From Lepraria neglecta (Eukaryota; Ascomycota; Lecanoromycetes; Lecanorales; Stereocaulaceae), in NCBI GenBank assembly GCA_033220425.1, contig CM065647.1:2790001-2854000 (forward strand): a DNA stretch of 64,000 bases, given 5' to 3'. The position numbers were made by a program, and so were the translations under genes. Each line of letters starts with the position of its first letter. The first letter of the stretch is position 1. Under the pieces are notes generated by a model, which did not search any database, had not been told where the DNA came from, and saw only the letters and a list, made by a program, of their open reading frames with translations. This document shows, piece by piece, positions 21,159-32,491 of the stretch.

Positions 21159-23668
21159 GATGGATGAGCACAAGGATGAGTAGAGAGCTAGAGAATAGAT
21201 TGGAGGAAATAGGAAAGATAGGAAGATATTGAGGATCTTTGTGATGATCAAACGGTCAATCACCAGCTGGGCGTCGCGGCTTAAATGCGTCGGATACTGA
21301 GGCAGCGGCATAACAAGCTGACGCGAAGTCGCATATATTGCAATGAAACATCCCGGTCTCAAAATATCCAGGAATGGAATTACTCACCAATCAAAGTCCA
21401 ATTCTTTATCGAATTGTATAAATAGCATGTCTTGGGTCCTGGGAAATGCACTGAAAGCTCGCTTGAGATGTACCTACCGTCTGTGCTCCAAAGGACATTC
21501 CTAATTCAAGCATGCAATGACACTCTCTCTGCATCGAAGACTTCCTGGAACTTCGCAAGCAGCCATTTCACTATTAATGAGGACGAAGATCGCTCTGTTC
21601 ACGAAGCTGCAAGAGTGGATGCCAGTGCTTTTACGGGCGGGCAGAACTATCTTCGACGGCCGCTCTGTGATCCCTCAGACGGTCACATGGTTCTGCTCAT
21701 ATTCTAAATCACCGATGAGCGTTTACAGCAGGGCAATTGGCAAGATACTGCGCGTTTGATGTGTGCTGAATCTGAAGAGAAGGCGGTTGAAAAGATATCG
21801 AACTCGTATTTGCGAGGCTAACTGCATACGGCTAGCGGCCAGCGTCGATGATCGCTATTGCTTCCATCATGTTAACTTTACTGTTTTAGCTCACCGAATG
21901 GTTCTGGCTGACTTCGGACAGCAGTGCTCCCACATGCAACCCCCCAGAAATCATAACCCTTCCAAGCCGCGCCCTCGGCTACGTGGCCCCTCTCCTGCGA
22001 AAGTCTTAATTTGCGATTCCACAACCTGGCCATCGGCCTCTCGTTATACCCCCTCGTGCAAATTGAGGCTCTCCAGCTATCGAAGCCATGGCTATTAATG
22101 GACGCCTGAAGAAGACGCGAAGGGGGAGACACACGCTCTGAACACAACGCCTCTTGAAAAGCTGGGAATTGTACATGGAACAGCAATGAGCTCGTCAAGG
22201 GTGTTCCTTGTTCCTGACAAAGGCTCTGTACATTGGGCTTGCACGAATCGGTAGAGGCACTCGGACCAGGGACACACACCACTAGAACGAGTAGGGCTTG
22301 AGAACACGTATACTAGGTGAGCGAACAGGCTGGACTCGCCGTCTTCATCGCCATGAAGCTAGGGCATGAGATGTTCATCTTTGCATATACAAAGAAATGT
22401 GGCCCCTCGCTCTGATTACATTCAGGAAGCTGTCTTGTACTGAAGCACTGCCAAAGTGCTACAATCTCAATTCATTGGCGGTCTTTCTGGAATGCACATG
22501 GAATCAACGGCACTGCAGTGTTCAGCAAATCTCATTGAAATCTATATTCGAAATTCAGGTACAGTGCTTTTTCTTATTTCGAAGCTTCTTGTCACCACTC
22601 GTTATCACCTAAGCCCCGCAAACCTACATCTTTCTTTGGCTCCTTGAATCGATTCTCTATGGCTTTAGTCTTTCTTACTCTTAATCCGCTGCCGTATTCC
22701 TTCAGATGCTTTGAGCTGTGGAATCGCCAAAATTGCCCTGAGTGGTGAAGTCAGCTCCAGGGACTGAAGCACCTCACTACATTGGGCTTGAGTGACGAAC
22801 ATGAACAATTTTGACCGCCGAAGCTTTGAATCACGCTCTCGCCGCCGGGATACTCGTTGACGAAGCTTGAGCAGTCATAAATAACGTCATCAATTACAAT
22901 CTCTTATAAAATCAACACTGAGCAGGCCTCAGCCACCACTTTCTGGGCCATATACATAAGTTCGAGGGAGTTTTGCCATCTTGCCGCTTGACAATTTCTG
23001 CTGCAATGAAGGGCAGGTCATCCTTTGGAATGTCATTCGAGCAAGCAGGATATCCATTCTCTCGGGCCCACAGGGGTTCGAGACGTTCTGCATCCTTGGC
23101 TCTTCCCGCGAAGTCACTCATAGTGTCTGCGAAGTGGTTGTGCTAGCATACTAAGCTTAGTCTATCCCATTGTAGTAAGTAGTAAAGCGCAAGGTTAGCG
23201 GATACTAGCCTCAGAGAACAACTCAGCTATCTCACGCGATGCAAGAATTTGAGCTCTAATTGGTGATCGCTTGGAAGCTTAAAACTTGATGCCTGAAAAC
23301 ACGTGGATTGCAAGCTAGATCCTAGTCTGGGCCAGGTTTCTTCCCGCAAAGTTTACCCACGGAGTGATACCGGTCTTAGCGTGATGAGGAGAATCGGCTC
23401 AAACTCTGAACTCTATTGTATCGGCTTTTCTCAGTGCTTTGAAATGCTACAGCTCTGTGATTGCTAACGTAATATCACGGGTGCGGGGTCATGTAGATGA
23501 ACACCAGAACGGACATGGCGGGTATGGCCCAGGGCAGGGAGACACTGCCACCAACGGCAGTATGTGCTTGGACCTGCCGGAGCCCTTGCCTCTGAGTCTC
23601 ATCCTCTGTCCTTCAATTCGTGAGCTCTATACTGACTGGAGCTTCAAAGCTGCGAGTATATCAGTACA
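21159..23668. other. 2.5 kb without a supported gene
   Basis: Several 60-130 codon open frames occur on both strands but none carries a motif. The best protein-like piece is on the complementary strand at 23121-22912 (DAERLEPLWARENGYPACSN, DLPFIAAEIVKRQDGKTP), possibly a fragment of a decayed gene. TATA-like and pyrimidine stretches before 23669 may be promoter remnants. Confidence 0.5.
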
Positions 23669-25190
23669 ATGGCTCCTGGTATCCTTGTAAACGGGGATAG
23701 CGGTGTTAATGGCATCAAAAGCCACTCGTCAAAGAGGAACCTTAATCCACAAGATGATCTGCGCTTCGGCCTAAAGCTCAAGCCGAGAACGTGCCGTATG
23801 GAAGGCACTCGCCCTGACTCTAAGATACTTTTCGTCGATGTGAACATTCTCGACTCAACTTGTGCAGACCTATTTCATAGAGATGTATACACTTAAGGCT
23901 GACACTGATTACCACCTGCAAATTTCTTGACAACGAAGCTCGCATCGAATAGGAGAACGAATTGTCCATGTGGGCAGTGTTGCGAAAGTGGACGAGCTTC
24001 AGAAGAACCAGAGGGTGCGAATCACCGAGCGTCGCGGTCGCACTCTCATGTCCGGCCTTGGCGACGCCCATACTCACTTCACCTGGAACAACAGCGCTCT
24101 TGATAAGCTTGGAGATGTAGGAGTGGAAGAGCATACTCTCATGACAGCCAAGTCTGCTCAATGCTATCTCGATTCCGGCTATACCATGTGCTTTGGTGCG
24201 GCGTCGGCAAAGGACTGACTAGATGTCGTAGTCAGAGACTACATCAACGCAGGAGATATACCTGGGCCTAGATACCTCGCAAACGGCAAGGAGATGGCTG
24301 TCCGTAAGGGAGAGCTTGCTGCCGGCATCACTGTCTTCGCCGATGGACCCTTGGAAATGAGAGAAGTAATCAGGCACCATGCCAAGATCGGTGTAGATCA
24401 GATCAAGCTATCCATGTCCGGAGAAGAGATCACGTATTCCAAATCGGCCCAAGATTCGTACTATACCGATGAAGAGACAGCTGCTTGTGTCGATGAGGCT
24501 CATCGGCTGGACCTTAGACTATGTTCCCATGCGCGTGTTCGGGACCGGGTCAAGATGTGTGTCAAACATGGAGTGGACGTCGTCTACCACGCCAATTACA
24601 TAGACGAGAAAGGCATGGATACGCTTGAGAAGAACAAACACAAGCATGTCGTAGCTCCAGGTATCAACTGGCTTTGGGCTACAGTGTACGAAGCTGCTCC
24701 GTTTCGCTACTCTTTTGAGAACGCCGAGGCAGTAGGATACATGAAAGAGCTCCAAATTGCCATTCGAGCTCTCAAAGAAATGCACCACAGAGGCATTACT
24801 GTCCTTTCGTAAGTGACCTGATTTTCGGTGCTTAGAGCATTTGCATATCGATATTGGCTGACTTGCCTCGGTAGTGGTGGTAACTATGGCTTTGCATGGA
24901 CTCCCCATGGAACATATGCTCGTGACATAGAACACTTCGTCAAACTTCTTGATTTCACCCTCATGGAGTTGATTATCGCTGCTTTAGCTGGTGTCGCGAA
25001 GCTCTTCATGGAAGAAGACGAATTAGGCAAGGTCAGAGAGGGATATGTCATTCTCGTGGATGGCGATCCACTAAAGGATATTGCTGTACTCCAAGAGCAC
25101 GACAAGTTGAATATGATTACGATCAACGGCAGAATCCACAAGGCATTGCATAGGGATTTGCCAAGACATCAAAAAGTCCAGAAGTCCTAG
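23669..25190 (+). pseudogene. Metal-dependent amidohydrolase, copy 2, broken
   Basis: Starts MAPGILVNGDSGVNGIKSHS and gives SKILFVDVNILDST; then a stop and frame change until RIGERIVHVGSVAKVDEL (about 23946). The rest is largely open: TLMSGLGDAHTHFTW with an intact H-x-H metal site, YTMCFGAASAKD, a TGA at 24216-24218, GPRYLANGKEM, then the carboxylysine segment VDQIKLSMSGEE, the His ligands in LCSHARVRD and DVVYHANYIDEKGM, HVVAPGINWLWAT and an intron at 24809-24874 leading to GGNYGFAWTPHGTYARDIEH. The Asp expected in GGDYGFAW is Asn (AAC). So copy 2 keeps the His pair but loses the catalytic Asp, while copy 1 does the opposite. C-terminus LVDGDPLKDIAVLQEHDKL is typical. Confidence 0.8.
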
Positions 25191-25207
25191 CCCCTACGAT
25201 TGCTCCA

Positions 25208-26026
25208 ATGACGAACTTCGTTGCTTACGAAGATGGCCAAGACCGATCCCATCTGGGTCATCTCAATTTGGATGAGTCTAGGATCACACCGATGGCAATG
25301 GCTTCTGGAGAACCACTTAGCAATTTTTACTAAGTCAACGAGCTAGAGAATGATGCTCTACTCGTAGACGAAGCCATTGCCCCCGATGCAGTCAAACTGC
25401 TACCTCCTATCAGTGGTCGAGATATCCTATGTGTAGGCAAGAACTATGCAGCCCATGCCTAGGAATTCAACAAGAGCGGCTACGACGCGAGCGACAAAGT
25501 GGACAAACCATCGCACCAGGTCATCTTCGCCAAGCGTAGGACTAGTATAGTGGCATGAGGACAAAACATCTACCCTCATCCAGACTTTACTCAGAGCCTA
25601 GATTATGAGGGTAAAATAGGAAGTCGTCATTGGCAAAGCAGGCTTCGCCATCGACGAAAAGAACGCAATGGATCATGTGGGGGGGCCTATAAGATCATCA
25701 ACGACGTGACCGCTCGCGAGAAACAACGAGATTACAAGCAATTCTACATCGCCAAATCTGCTGATACGTTCTGTCCCATGGGCCGCATCGCCGTACCAGC
25801 GAGCCAAGTGCCGAAAGTACTTAGAGTCCAAACGCATGTCAATGTCCAGAAACGCCAGGATGGCACAACTGAAGATCTGATCTTTTCGGTTGGTAGTTTG
25901 ATCAAGACGCTATCCGAGAGTACTACGCTTCAGCCTGGTGGTGTTTTGGCGACAGGAACACCGGCCGGTGTAGGCTTGTTCGAAGTCTCAATTATTGAGA
26001 GTGTCTCTGAGGCATCCAGCATCCCC
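25208..26026 (+). pseudogene. Fumarylacetoacetate hydrolase family protein, broken
   Basis: Begins 18 bases after the amidohydrolase stop with MTNFVAYEDGQDRSHLGHLN. The FAH pattern is complete in order: ILCVGKNYAAHA, EFNKSGYDASDKVDKPSH, VIFAKRRTSIVA, YPHPDFTQSLDYEG (metal-binding Glu expected here), VVIGKAGFAIDEKNAMDHV, IINDVTAREKQRDYKQFYIA, KSADTFCPMGRIAVPASQVP and the late motif LATGTPAGVG. Stops interrupt it at about 25330 (TAA), 25460 (TAG) and 25558 (TGA), and frameshifts occur near 25620 and 25685. After GTPAGVG the usual C-terminal strand is missing and the frame runs straight into the next gene. The family cleaves or hydrates beta-diketo and oxo acids with a divalent metal. Confidence 0.8.
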
Positions 26027-26879
26027 ATGTACAATCTGGACATCAGCTGTGACGGCATCGGACTCGCCAAAATCAACTACAAACTTATCAACATCCAAGA
26101 AGTCGGCTCAGGTACCGAGCCCATCGTCTACGTCCACGGCTTAGGCGGCACGATAGAATTCCATCGCCCTCTAATCTCCGCCGCCGGCCTCTCAGAATTC
26201 CACATATCCATCCTCTACGACCTCGAAGGCCACGGCCTCACCCTGACCAAAGCCTCATCAGTAGTAACAATGGACAGTCTCGTCTCCTATCTAGCCGGCA
26301 TCTCCGCCTCCCCCAAATACAACATCAAATCCGCGACTCTAATGTCCCCCTCCCTCGGCGGCCTAATAGCCCTAAATTTCGCCCTTGCACACCCCTCGCT
26401 AGTCAAGAAACTCATCCTCATTGGTCCAGGACCCTCACCGCTCCCAGCCGCAGCCAGCGAAGCAACACTTAAACGTGCAGCAGCGGTTTGTGCTAGTGGC
26501 ATGCAAGCCTCCGGCGTAGCCGAAGCGGTATCCAATGCCGCTACTTCCGAGACATCTAAGAAATTGAACCCCTTGGCTCTTAGTGCGGTTCGCGCATCGT
26601 TGCTTTCTTAGGGATCCTGAGGGATATGCGAAGGGTTTTATGGCGCTTGCTGGGACTGCGGGGATTACGCTCGAGATTGAGAAGTTGACGATGCCGACGC
26701 TAGTTATTGCTGGAGAGGAGGATAAGGTATCGACTGTGGAGTGGGCGAGGATGCTGGATGCGAATGTTGAACTGCTTAAGGGGGTGGGACATTGGCATAA
26801 GTATGAGGACTTGGAGGGTGTCGCTAAGGCTATGAAAAGTTTTCTTCGAGGGTGCCAGCGTTTGTTTGGGATGTACTGA
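26027..26879 (+). pseudogene. Alpha/beta hydrolase, paralogue of 12797-13654, one frameshift
   Basis: A suitable ATG at 26027 gives MYNLDISCDGIGLAKINYKL. Markers follow: PIVYVHGLGGTIEFHRPL, ILYDLEGHGLT, LMSPSLGGLIALNFALAHPS (nucleophile elbow, with SPS in place of the usual GHS), LVKKLILIGPGPSPLP. Frame is lost at about 26608, where TCTTAGGGATCC puts a stop into the reading frame; a second frame supplies LRDPEGYAKGFMALAGTAGI, LVIAGEEDKVSTVEWARML (Asp) and LLKGVGHWHKYEDLEG (His) to the stop at 26877-26879. One base gained or lost explains the shift. The upstream FAH frame is continuous with this one, so as it stands the two would be read as a fusion of about 300 residues. Confidence 0.78.
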
Positions 26880-27085
26880 CGTCTTTCTTGTGGGCTTTAG
26901 CTAGGATAGTTGAACGAGTACGAAGTTGTTTACATTTAGCTTTCTCAAACACGAGCTTCGTTACAAGATCTGCTCATTGATTTTCTGGGCTCACCCTTTA
27001 AACTATTGAGCTTTGAATGCTATCATGTATACTTTATCTGTGCTCCTATCAACAAGTTCTATTTATAGAAGCTTTCTACAATGGC

Positions 27086-28140
27086 TTATTCTACCACCAT
27101 CCTCACTTTCAGCAAATCCTTCTTGACAATCTCATTCTTCTTGGCGAAGAACTCGGGCATATCCCACGTACAGCTAATATACCTGCCCGCAAGCCACTCC
27201 TGCCTCTTCCGCGTCAAGTAGACGATAGTATGGCCACCAACCTCAGGCGTATCCGTAAGTACTGCTGTTCATTAGCATGGAGACCTAGCATAACATAACT
27301 AGCATACTCACTCGAATACGTTTCCTTAGACATGACAGCAGCCAGCTCCGTCATAACACCTCCCGGATAGACCGCGAAGGACATTACGCCTTGATCGCCA
27401 TATTCCGCGTTTATGAACTCGGAGAATCGTAATATTGCCAATTTCCCGGGCTGGTAGGCGCTGAATCCTGGTCGTGTGTAATGCGCGCCGATGGAAGAGA
27501 GATTTACGATTTGCTTGTCGCCGCCTTTCAGCATCAATGGAAGGAAGCAGTGAGTCATCAGGTAGGGGCCTTTTATGTTCTATTCATACGTGAGCCCATG
27601 CTTCGGGGTGACAACCGGAGGCAGCCCATTGTGCTCACCACTGTCCAAGTTTTCCACCACTCATCCGGGTCGCTGTCTACTATCGGTATGTTCCTCTCAA
27701 GATATCCCGCGTTATTGACCAAAATGTCCAACCGGCCAAAGGTAGCCTCTGTCTCTTTCGCCGCGCCTTCTACCGCTGCTCGATCCGAGACGTCCATTTT
27801 CACAGCCAGCACTTTAGGAGAATTCTTTCCAGCTTCCTTCGCTGCATGTTGTATCTCCTTTTCCAGGGTCGAAAGATCAGAGCGCGCTCCTACACCTATT
27901 CCAGCCGCGCCAGCTTTAGCATATCCAAGAGCGGTAGCACGGCCAATGCCCTTAGAAGCTCCGCTAATGAAGACATTTTTGCCGCTGAGGTCTGACTTTG
28001 AGGCAGGGTCGATGGCCGGGTAGGTGTCTGCGTGGGTTGTCTTGGTGAAATTGAAGCCTGCGGAGACGGATTAGCGACGTATAGTTGGCGGGGAGAGCCC
28101 TCCAGGCTGTACCATTGGGCATGAGCTGCTCTTGTGCCAT
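27086..28140 (-). CDS. Short-chain dehydrogenase/reductase (SDR)
   Basis: Four exons (28140-28113, 28057-27639, 27579-27312, 27261-27086) encode 296 residues with no break. Cofactor loop: DLSGKNVFISGASKGIGRAT (TGxxxGxG type, Ser for Thr); LAVKMDVSDRAAVEG gives the acidic residue after strand 3; DILVNNAGYLERN is the NNAG motif; the catalytic Ser and Tyr-Lys appear in IVNLSSIGAHYTRPGF and SAYQPGKLAILRF; the following Pro-Gly is in AVYPGGVMTELAAVM. The N-terminal exon is only 28 bases, joined through a 55-base intron. It belongs to the classical SDRs; the substrate cannot be told. It is the first fully intact enzyme after the decayed block and is read towards it. Confidence 0.9.
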
Positions 28141-29646
28141 GACGAATGTAAATGGTGTATTTGAGGGTGTGGGAGGTTGGGGGTAGCTTTTATGGCTCCG
28201 TTGAAGCCGAGAGGAGGATTTTGTGCCCAGTGACGTCAGGGCGCCGCGCCATCGTAGTGCAAATTCAAAGGCCTAAAGTACGCAGGACGCGTTTCGACTG
28301 TTTTGTACAGTTTTCTGTGGAGGTAGAAGGTGATGACCTCGTGGATGAGCCGTCTAGGGGGGACAACCATAAATACCCTCTTAGACCCCAACGAGAAGCC
28401 GAGCTCCACGAGCCCCTCGATCCCAAGGCTCTTTGAAGCCTTGACGAGCCTCAAGGTTTGACTAAGATGATTCCGAAAGCTGACATCCATAGCGTATCTT
28501 GTACCGCAGGCTTGATCAATGTTCTAGACTCCGAAAGCCTGACCAGCACGTTGTTTATATGTGGCTAGCTGCATGTTCATGAGTCACCACACCATCCCCA
28601 AATTCCAAGTTTATAACCGGGTTATGTGCATAAATAATGGCAACATCCAGTTCGTAACCCATTTTTGACTCCATGCAAGGCATGATATATCTTGAGCAGC
28701 AGGAACGAGTACGTGGCAGTCTAAATAAAAATGAAAGACCAAAACAATCACAAATAGGTAGATCTATCTTTGTTTGCGTGATAAGTAGGAATGGCACGGA
28801 TGGTAACATGATTCACATTTGGAGTAGGAGGGCCATAGACGATATACAGTGCAGAATATTGAAATTCTAAGAAGATTGAGAAAAGGTGGCGTTCCATAGC
28901 CCCCACGGCGCGAGCCTAGGGTCCCGATTCAAACCTGCTAAGCTGTTAGGCATGGAAGCTTATCAGGGAGTTCTTGAGAGTCGTGGTTCCATAGGAATGG
29001 TCAATAAAGAAGGATGTGAGGATGCTACAGGGGACGTTGGCGCGGGTCCAAAAAGAAGCTAGCTTAGAGGCAACTTAGCGTCTTGAAAACATCAGCTACC
29101 TACCTCCTTCATGCAGGGTGATACACAACATCTCATCCATTCAATTGCGCCATACACCTTCATTCGGCCCTTCACTGACCTCCAATGCAGCACGATGACG
29201 ATCCCACGAGCCGGCAAGACGGCATCGACTTTGCTTTATAAGCTTACTTCGTACAACAATCCATGAAGCCATGCAGTCGCACGGAGAAGGCTCCTTGGCA
29301 CTCAGCTCCTTGCGCCTGCATGTGTCTCGATTCCCGTGAAGATCCATCCGAATTCCTTGGGGAACTCCTAGGTGTGATGCGATAGGACGTTCTGCTAGCC
29401 GGGTATCTCGAGCGCGAGATGATAGGATCATCGGGCGGATCGCCTCTTTGGGAGCCTTTGGATACGACGCATCCGAGCAACCTGGGAAAATTTCAGCTTG
29501 TCGGATAACGCACTAGCAATAATGGCTCTGCAGCTCTTCGCTCTTGCGATATGAAATACCACATTGGCGTTGAGTCGAGCCCGAGATGTATTTCTGGCTT
29601 TCACCGACCGTCTCGCTGCAAGAATTCAGTCCGCCAATGAAGCAAG
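28141..29646. other. 1.5 kb intergenic region between divergent oxidoreductase genes
   Basis: The SDR reads left and the Gfo/Idh/MocA gene reads right, so their promoters lie here. A complementary-strand frame at 28490-28236 (GLVELGFSLGSKRVFMVVPP) is protein-like but unassigned. No repeats or RNA genes seen. Confidence 0.5.
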
Positions 29647-30847
29647 ATGTCCACAGGAATCGCGATACTCGGCGCAGGCATCTTTGCACGCGATGGTATG
29701 ATCATTCAGCTTCTATCCCACAAACCGGCTGACACATTCACACAGAACACCTCCCCGCCGTCCAAGCTTGCTCCCTCTTCTCCCTAAAAGCCATCTACTC
29801 GAGATCTCAAGAGTCTGCCGACAAGCTAGCTCAAGATGCGGCCAATCCTGTCGACATATACTTCGACTCTCCATGTACTTCAGGACGCTCACTCGATGAC
29901 CTCCTCAAGCGTGATGACGTGGACGCGGTGACCATAGCCTTGCCGATCCTGGTACAGCCAGAGGTAATCAAGAAAGCGCTGGGAGCAGGGAAACAAGTGC
30001 TAAGCGAGAAGCCAATTGCGAAGGATGTTGATACAGCGGCAGAGATGGTCAGATGGTATAAGGATACCAGGCAAGAGCAAATATGGAGCGTGGGCGAGAA
30101 CTTTAGGTTCCTCGACTCCGTTACCTTTGGAGCGGAGCAGATCAGGAGACTTGGCGGGAATGTCGTGGCTTTCGGCTTGAAGGTTTATGGCTTCATTGAT
30201 GAGAATGAGAAATACTACCAAACAGAATGGTACGTGCAGCCACCTTTCCCGAATAGCAAGGCCACATTCCTTGGAGAAGGATTCTCGTCCTGAGGAAGCA
30301 CACTGACGCTTGATGCTTGACCAGGCGTCAGACGCCCAAATACCAAGGTGGCTTTCTTCTCGATGGGGGCATTCATTTCGTCGCCAGCCTACGCTACCTC
30401 CTGGCGGCTGCAGGCCAATCCATTACACAAGTTACATCGTTCACGTCGCTGCTCCAGCCTCATCTCGCCCCCCTTGACACCATCAATGCCATGGTGAAGG
30501 TCGAGAACGAGAACGGCGGACAATTCTGCCTCTCCTTCGGCGTAGAGTTCAAAACCGACTTCGAGATACAAGTCGTGACTGACCGAGGAGCAGTCACTGT
30601 GCTTCCAACGGAGGTTGCTGTTTTGACAAAAGATGCTGATGGAGAAAGAAGTGAGAGGCGAGTCAGGGTCAGACCTGGCTCTGCTGTGAAGGCTGAGATG
30701 GCTGCGTTTGCAGAAAGCATTAGGACCGGGAAATCAGACCCCAGAGGGACACCGGAGCAAGCGCTGGCGGACTTGCAGGTGCTGCAGGCGATGCTTGAGT
30801 CTGGTGAAGAAGCAGGGGCGGTGAAGAAGGTACAATGCGCTACATAG
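29647..30847 (+). CDS. Gfo/Idh/MocA family oxidoreductase
   Basis: Three exons (29647-29695, 29746-30229, 30325-30847) give 351 residues. The N-terminal Rossmann loop GIAILGAGIFARDEH spans the first intron. Then ALPILVQPEVIKKALGAGKQ, the family's catalytic VLSEKPIAKDVDTA (EKP motif), ENFRFLDSVTFG, and after the second intron QTEWRQTPKYQGGFLLDGGI with HFVASLRYLL, which forms the C-terminal sheet. It ends QAMLESGEEAGAVKKV. No breaks. NAD(P)-dependent oxidation of a sugar, sugar acid or inositol-like substrate, or dihydrodiol dehydrogenase-like activity, is the family role. Its position beside the SDR and near sugar-acid enzymes fits sugar-acid catabolism, an inference. Confidence 0.92.
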
Positions 30848-31258
30848 GTTCGAGAGAATACTGATTGCAGCTTTTCCTTTCCGTTGCCGAGAGTCCACGA
30901 TGACATGTTTTTGCTTGAGCTATGCATTTGGTGTTGCGGTTAACAGTACGCAGCACCTCTATGTATCTCCAATTTACGATGACGACATGATCATGTAGAC
31001 ATTCGCACTGCTGCATATATTTAGTCATCTTCACTTGAAGCTTGCCACTACGATGCTACTATTTCACAGACCGAAGAACTTCAAGGCTTCGCTTTGAACG
31101 AGATACTTCCCCGTGAATCGATCCTTGTGCGTCAGCTCGACCCATAAGTTAACCTTCTTAATGCACTGCAGTTGTTCGACTTCAGAAAAAAAATCCGCAG
31201 ACGGTCTCCACACTCCATGCTAGTCAGTCTGGAGACCATCAGCTTTGAACGAGTTATC
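30848..31258. other. Convergent 3' region
   Basis: About 0.4 kb between two genes that read towards each other; nothing recognised beyond presumed 3' ends. Confidence 0.5.
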
Positions 31259-32491
31259 TCAAAGGACGGGACGCACTACCTTTTCGGAAAAGATATTATG
31301 CGTCACCAGAATGCCCGGTCCCTGCAACGGTCCCTGCAACGACAACTCTATATCCTGCGACCCATCGAAAAATCCCGCATCATACGGGCCCCGGCGTACA
31401 TAAGTCCTGACACCTGTGAACGATGGCTCCGGCACCCTAGGCCCGCTGCTCCCCTCTCTAATCCTCTTACTCCACATAGATCGTGAGGTAAGGTCATCAA
31501 TTTGTTGAGGCGGCGACTGGTGCTTGCTCGCTTTGTGCGCAACGAAGAGCGCTCGGAAGGCGGTGACGGAAACAACGATGACGGCCACCGCTGCTTCAGC
31601 TTGCAGCCAGAATATCACCCATGCGGAGTCTACTTGACCATGGCTGGTATTGCCGCCAGCAATTCGCACAATGGCTGTGATCATGGTGAAGATGCTGAGG
31701 CAAAGAATGGCCCAGAGCGCGAGTTTGCGGCGCATGTTGATGCGAACCTTCCAGAGGAGGATGACTGGGATGGAGATGACTGGTTCATATCAGTATACGG
31801 GCGGCATTCCAGGGGAGAAGTGTGGGAGAGTGAGGCGTACGGAAGGCGTCTGTGACAATGTCCAATATTGCTGTCGCCTTGAGGACACCATTCTCTCGAG
31901 ACAATGCGGCTGGAGTGACACATTTGACGAAAATCTCCTGATCAAAGTATGGACAAGACATGAAAGAGGAGAACATCAAGATCGCTGCGGTGGGAATCAG
32001 GACAACAAGTATGCACCACCACCACATCATCAATCTCTTTTGTTGTCTAATGAGGCCCCGAAAGAAAAAGAGGAAAGAAAACTTCACACTAACGACCGCA
32101 GTCCCGAGCAACACCGCAGTGGCATCTTGCAGCTTCTCATCCTGGATCAGCTGCTCCACAAGATTTGCAGGCGGAGCGCGCAGGCCAGCCTCTACATCTT
32201 CCTGCAGGTATATATAGGGTATGTCGAAGTACAGGACGATTGTGCCAGCTACGAGAGTGGTGACGGCGAGGAAGAAGAAGCCATCATCGACGGCGATGCG
32301 GTGGGACTTGTAGAAGCGGGCGATGGTTCGGCCCACCGCTACTATGACTACGATGCCTAGAAGGACGCCAGTCGAGGCCTGTGATCATATGAGCGTGGAC
32401 GATTTTAGCAAGGGTTCGGATGAAAGCTGACCTGGAAGGCTGTCTGACTGATCTTGGGAGGCTTGCTCAGCTGAGCACTGTTACTCGACAT
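31259..32491 (-). CDS. PTH11-like/SAT4 rhodopsin-fold integral membrane protein, second
   Basis: Three exons (32491-32432, 32378-31841, 31779-31259) encode 372 residues. Helices are evident: STGVLLGIVVIVAVGRTIAR, DDGFFFLAVTTLVAGTIVLY, ATAVLLGTAVVSVKFSFLFF, RLMMWWWCILVVLIPTAAIL, then CPYFDQ, ENGVLKATAILDIVTDAFLI and the paired SIPVILLWKVRINMRRKLAL across the last intron, LWAILCLSIFTMITAIVRIA and AWVIFWLQAEAAVAVIVVSV. This is the SAT4 order with the Asp in LDIVTD that is conserved in the family. The tail is short and basic. A plasma-membrane sensor role is known for only some relatives. It differs clearly from the first PTH11-like protein, so they are not recent duplicates. Confidence 0.9.

Noticed and set aside
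28236-28490. Complementary-strand frame with GLVELGFSLGSKRV
   Set aside because: Protein-like but no family, no neighbouring pieces and no start; left in the intergenic note.
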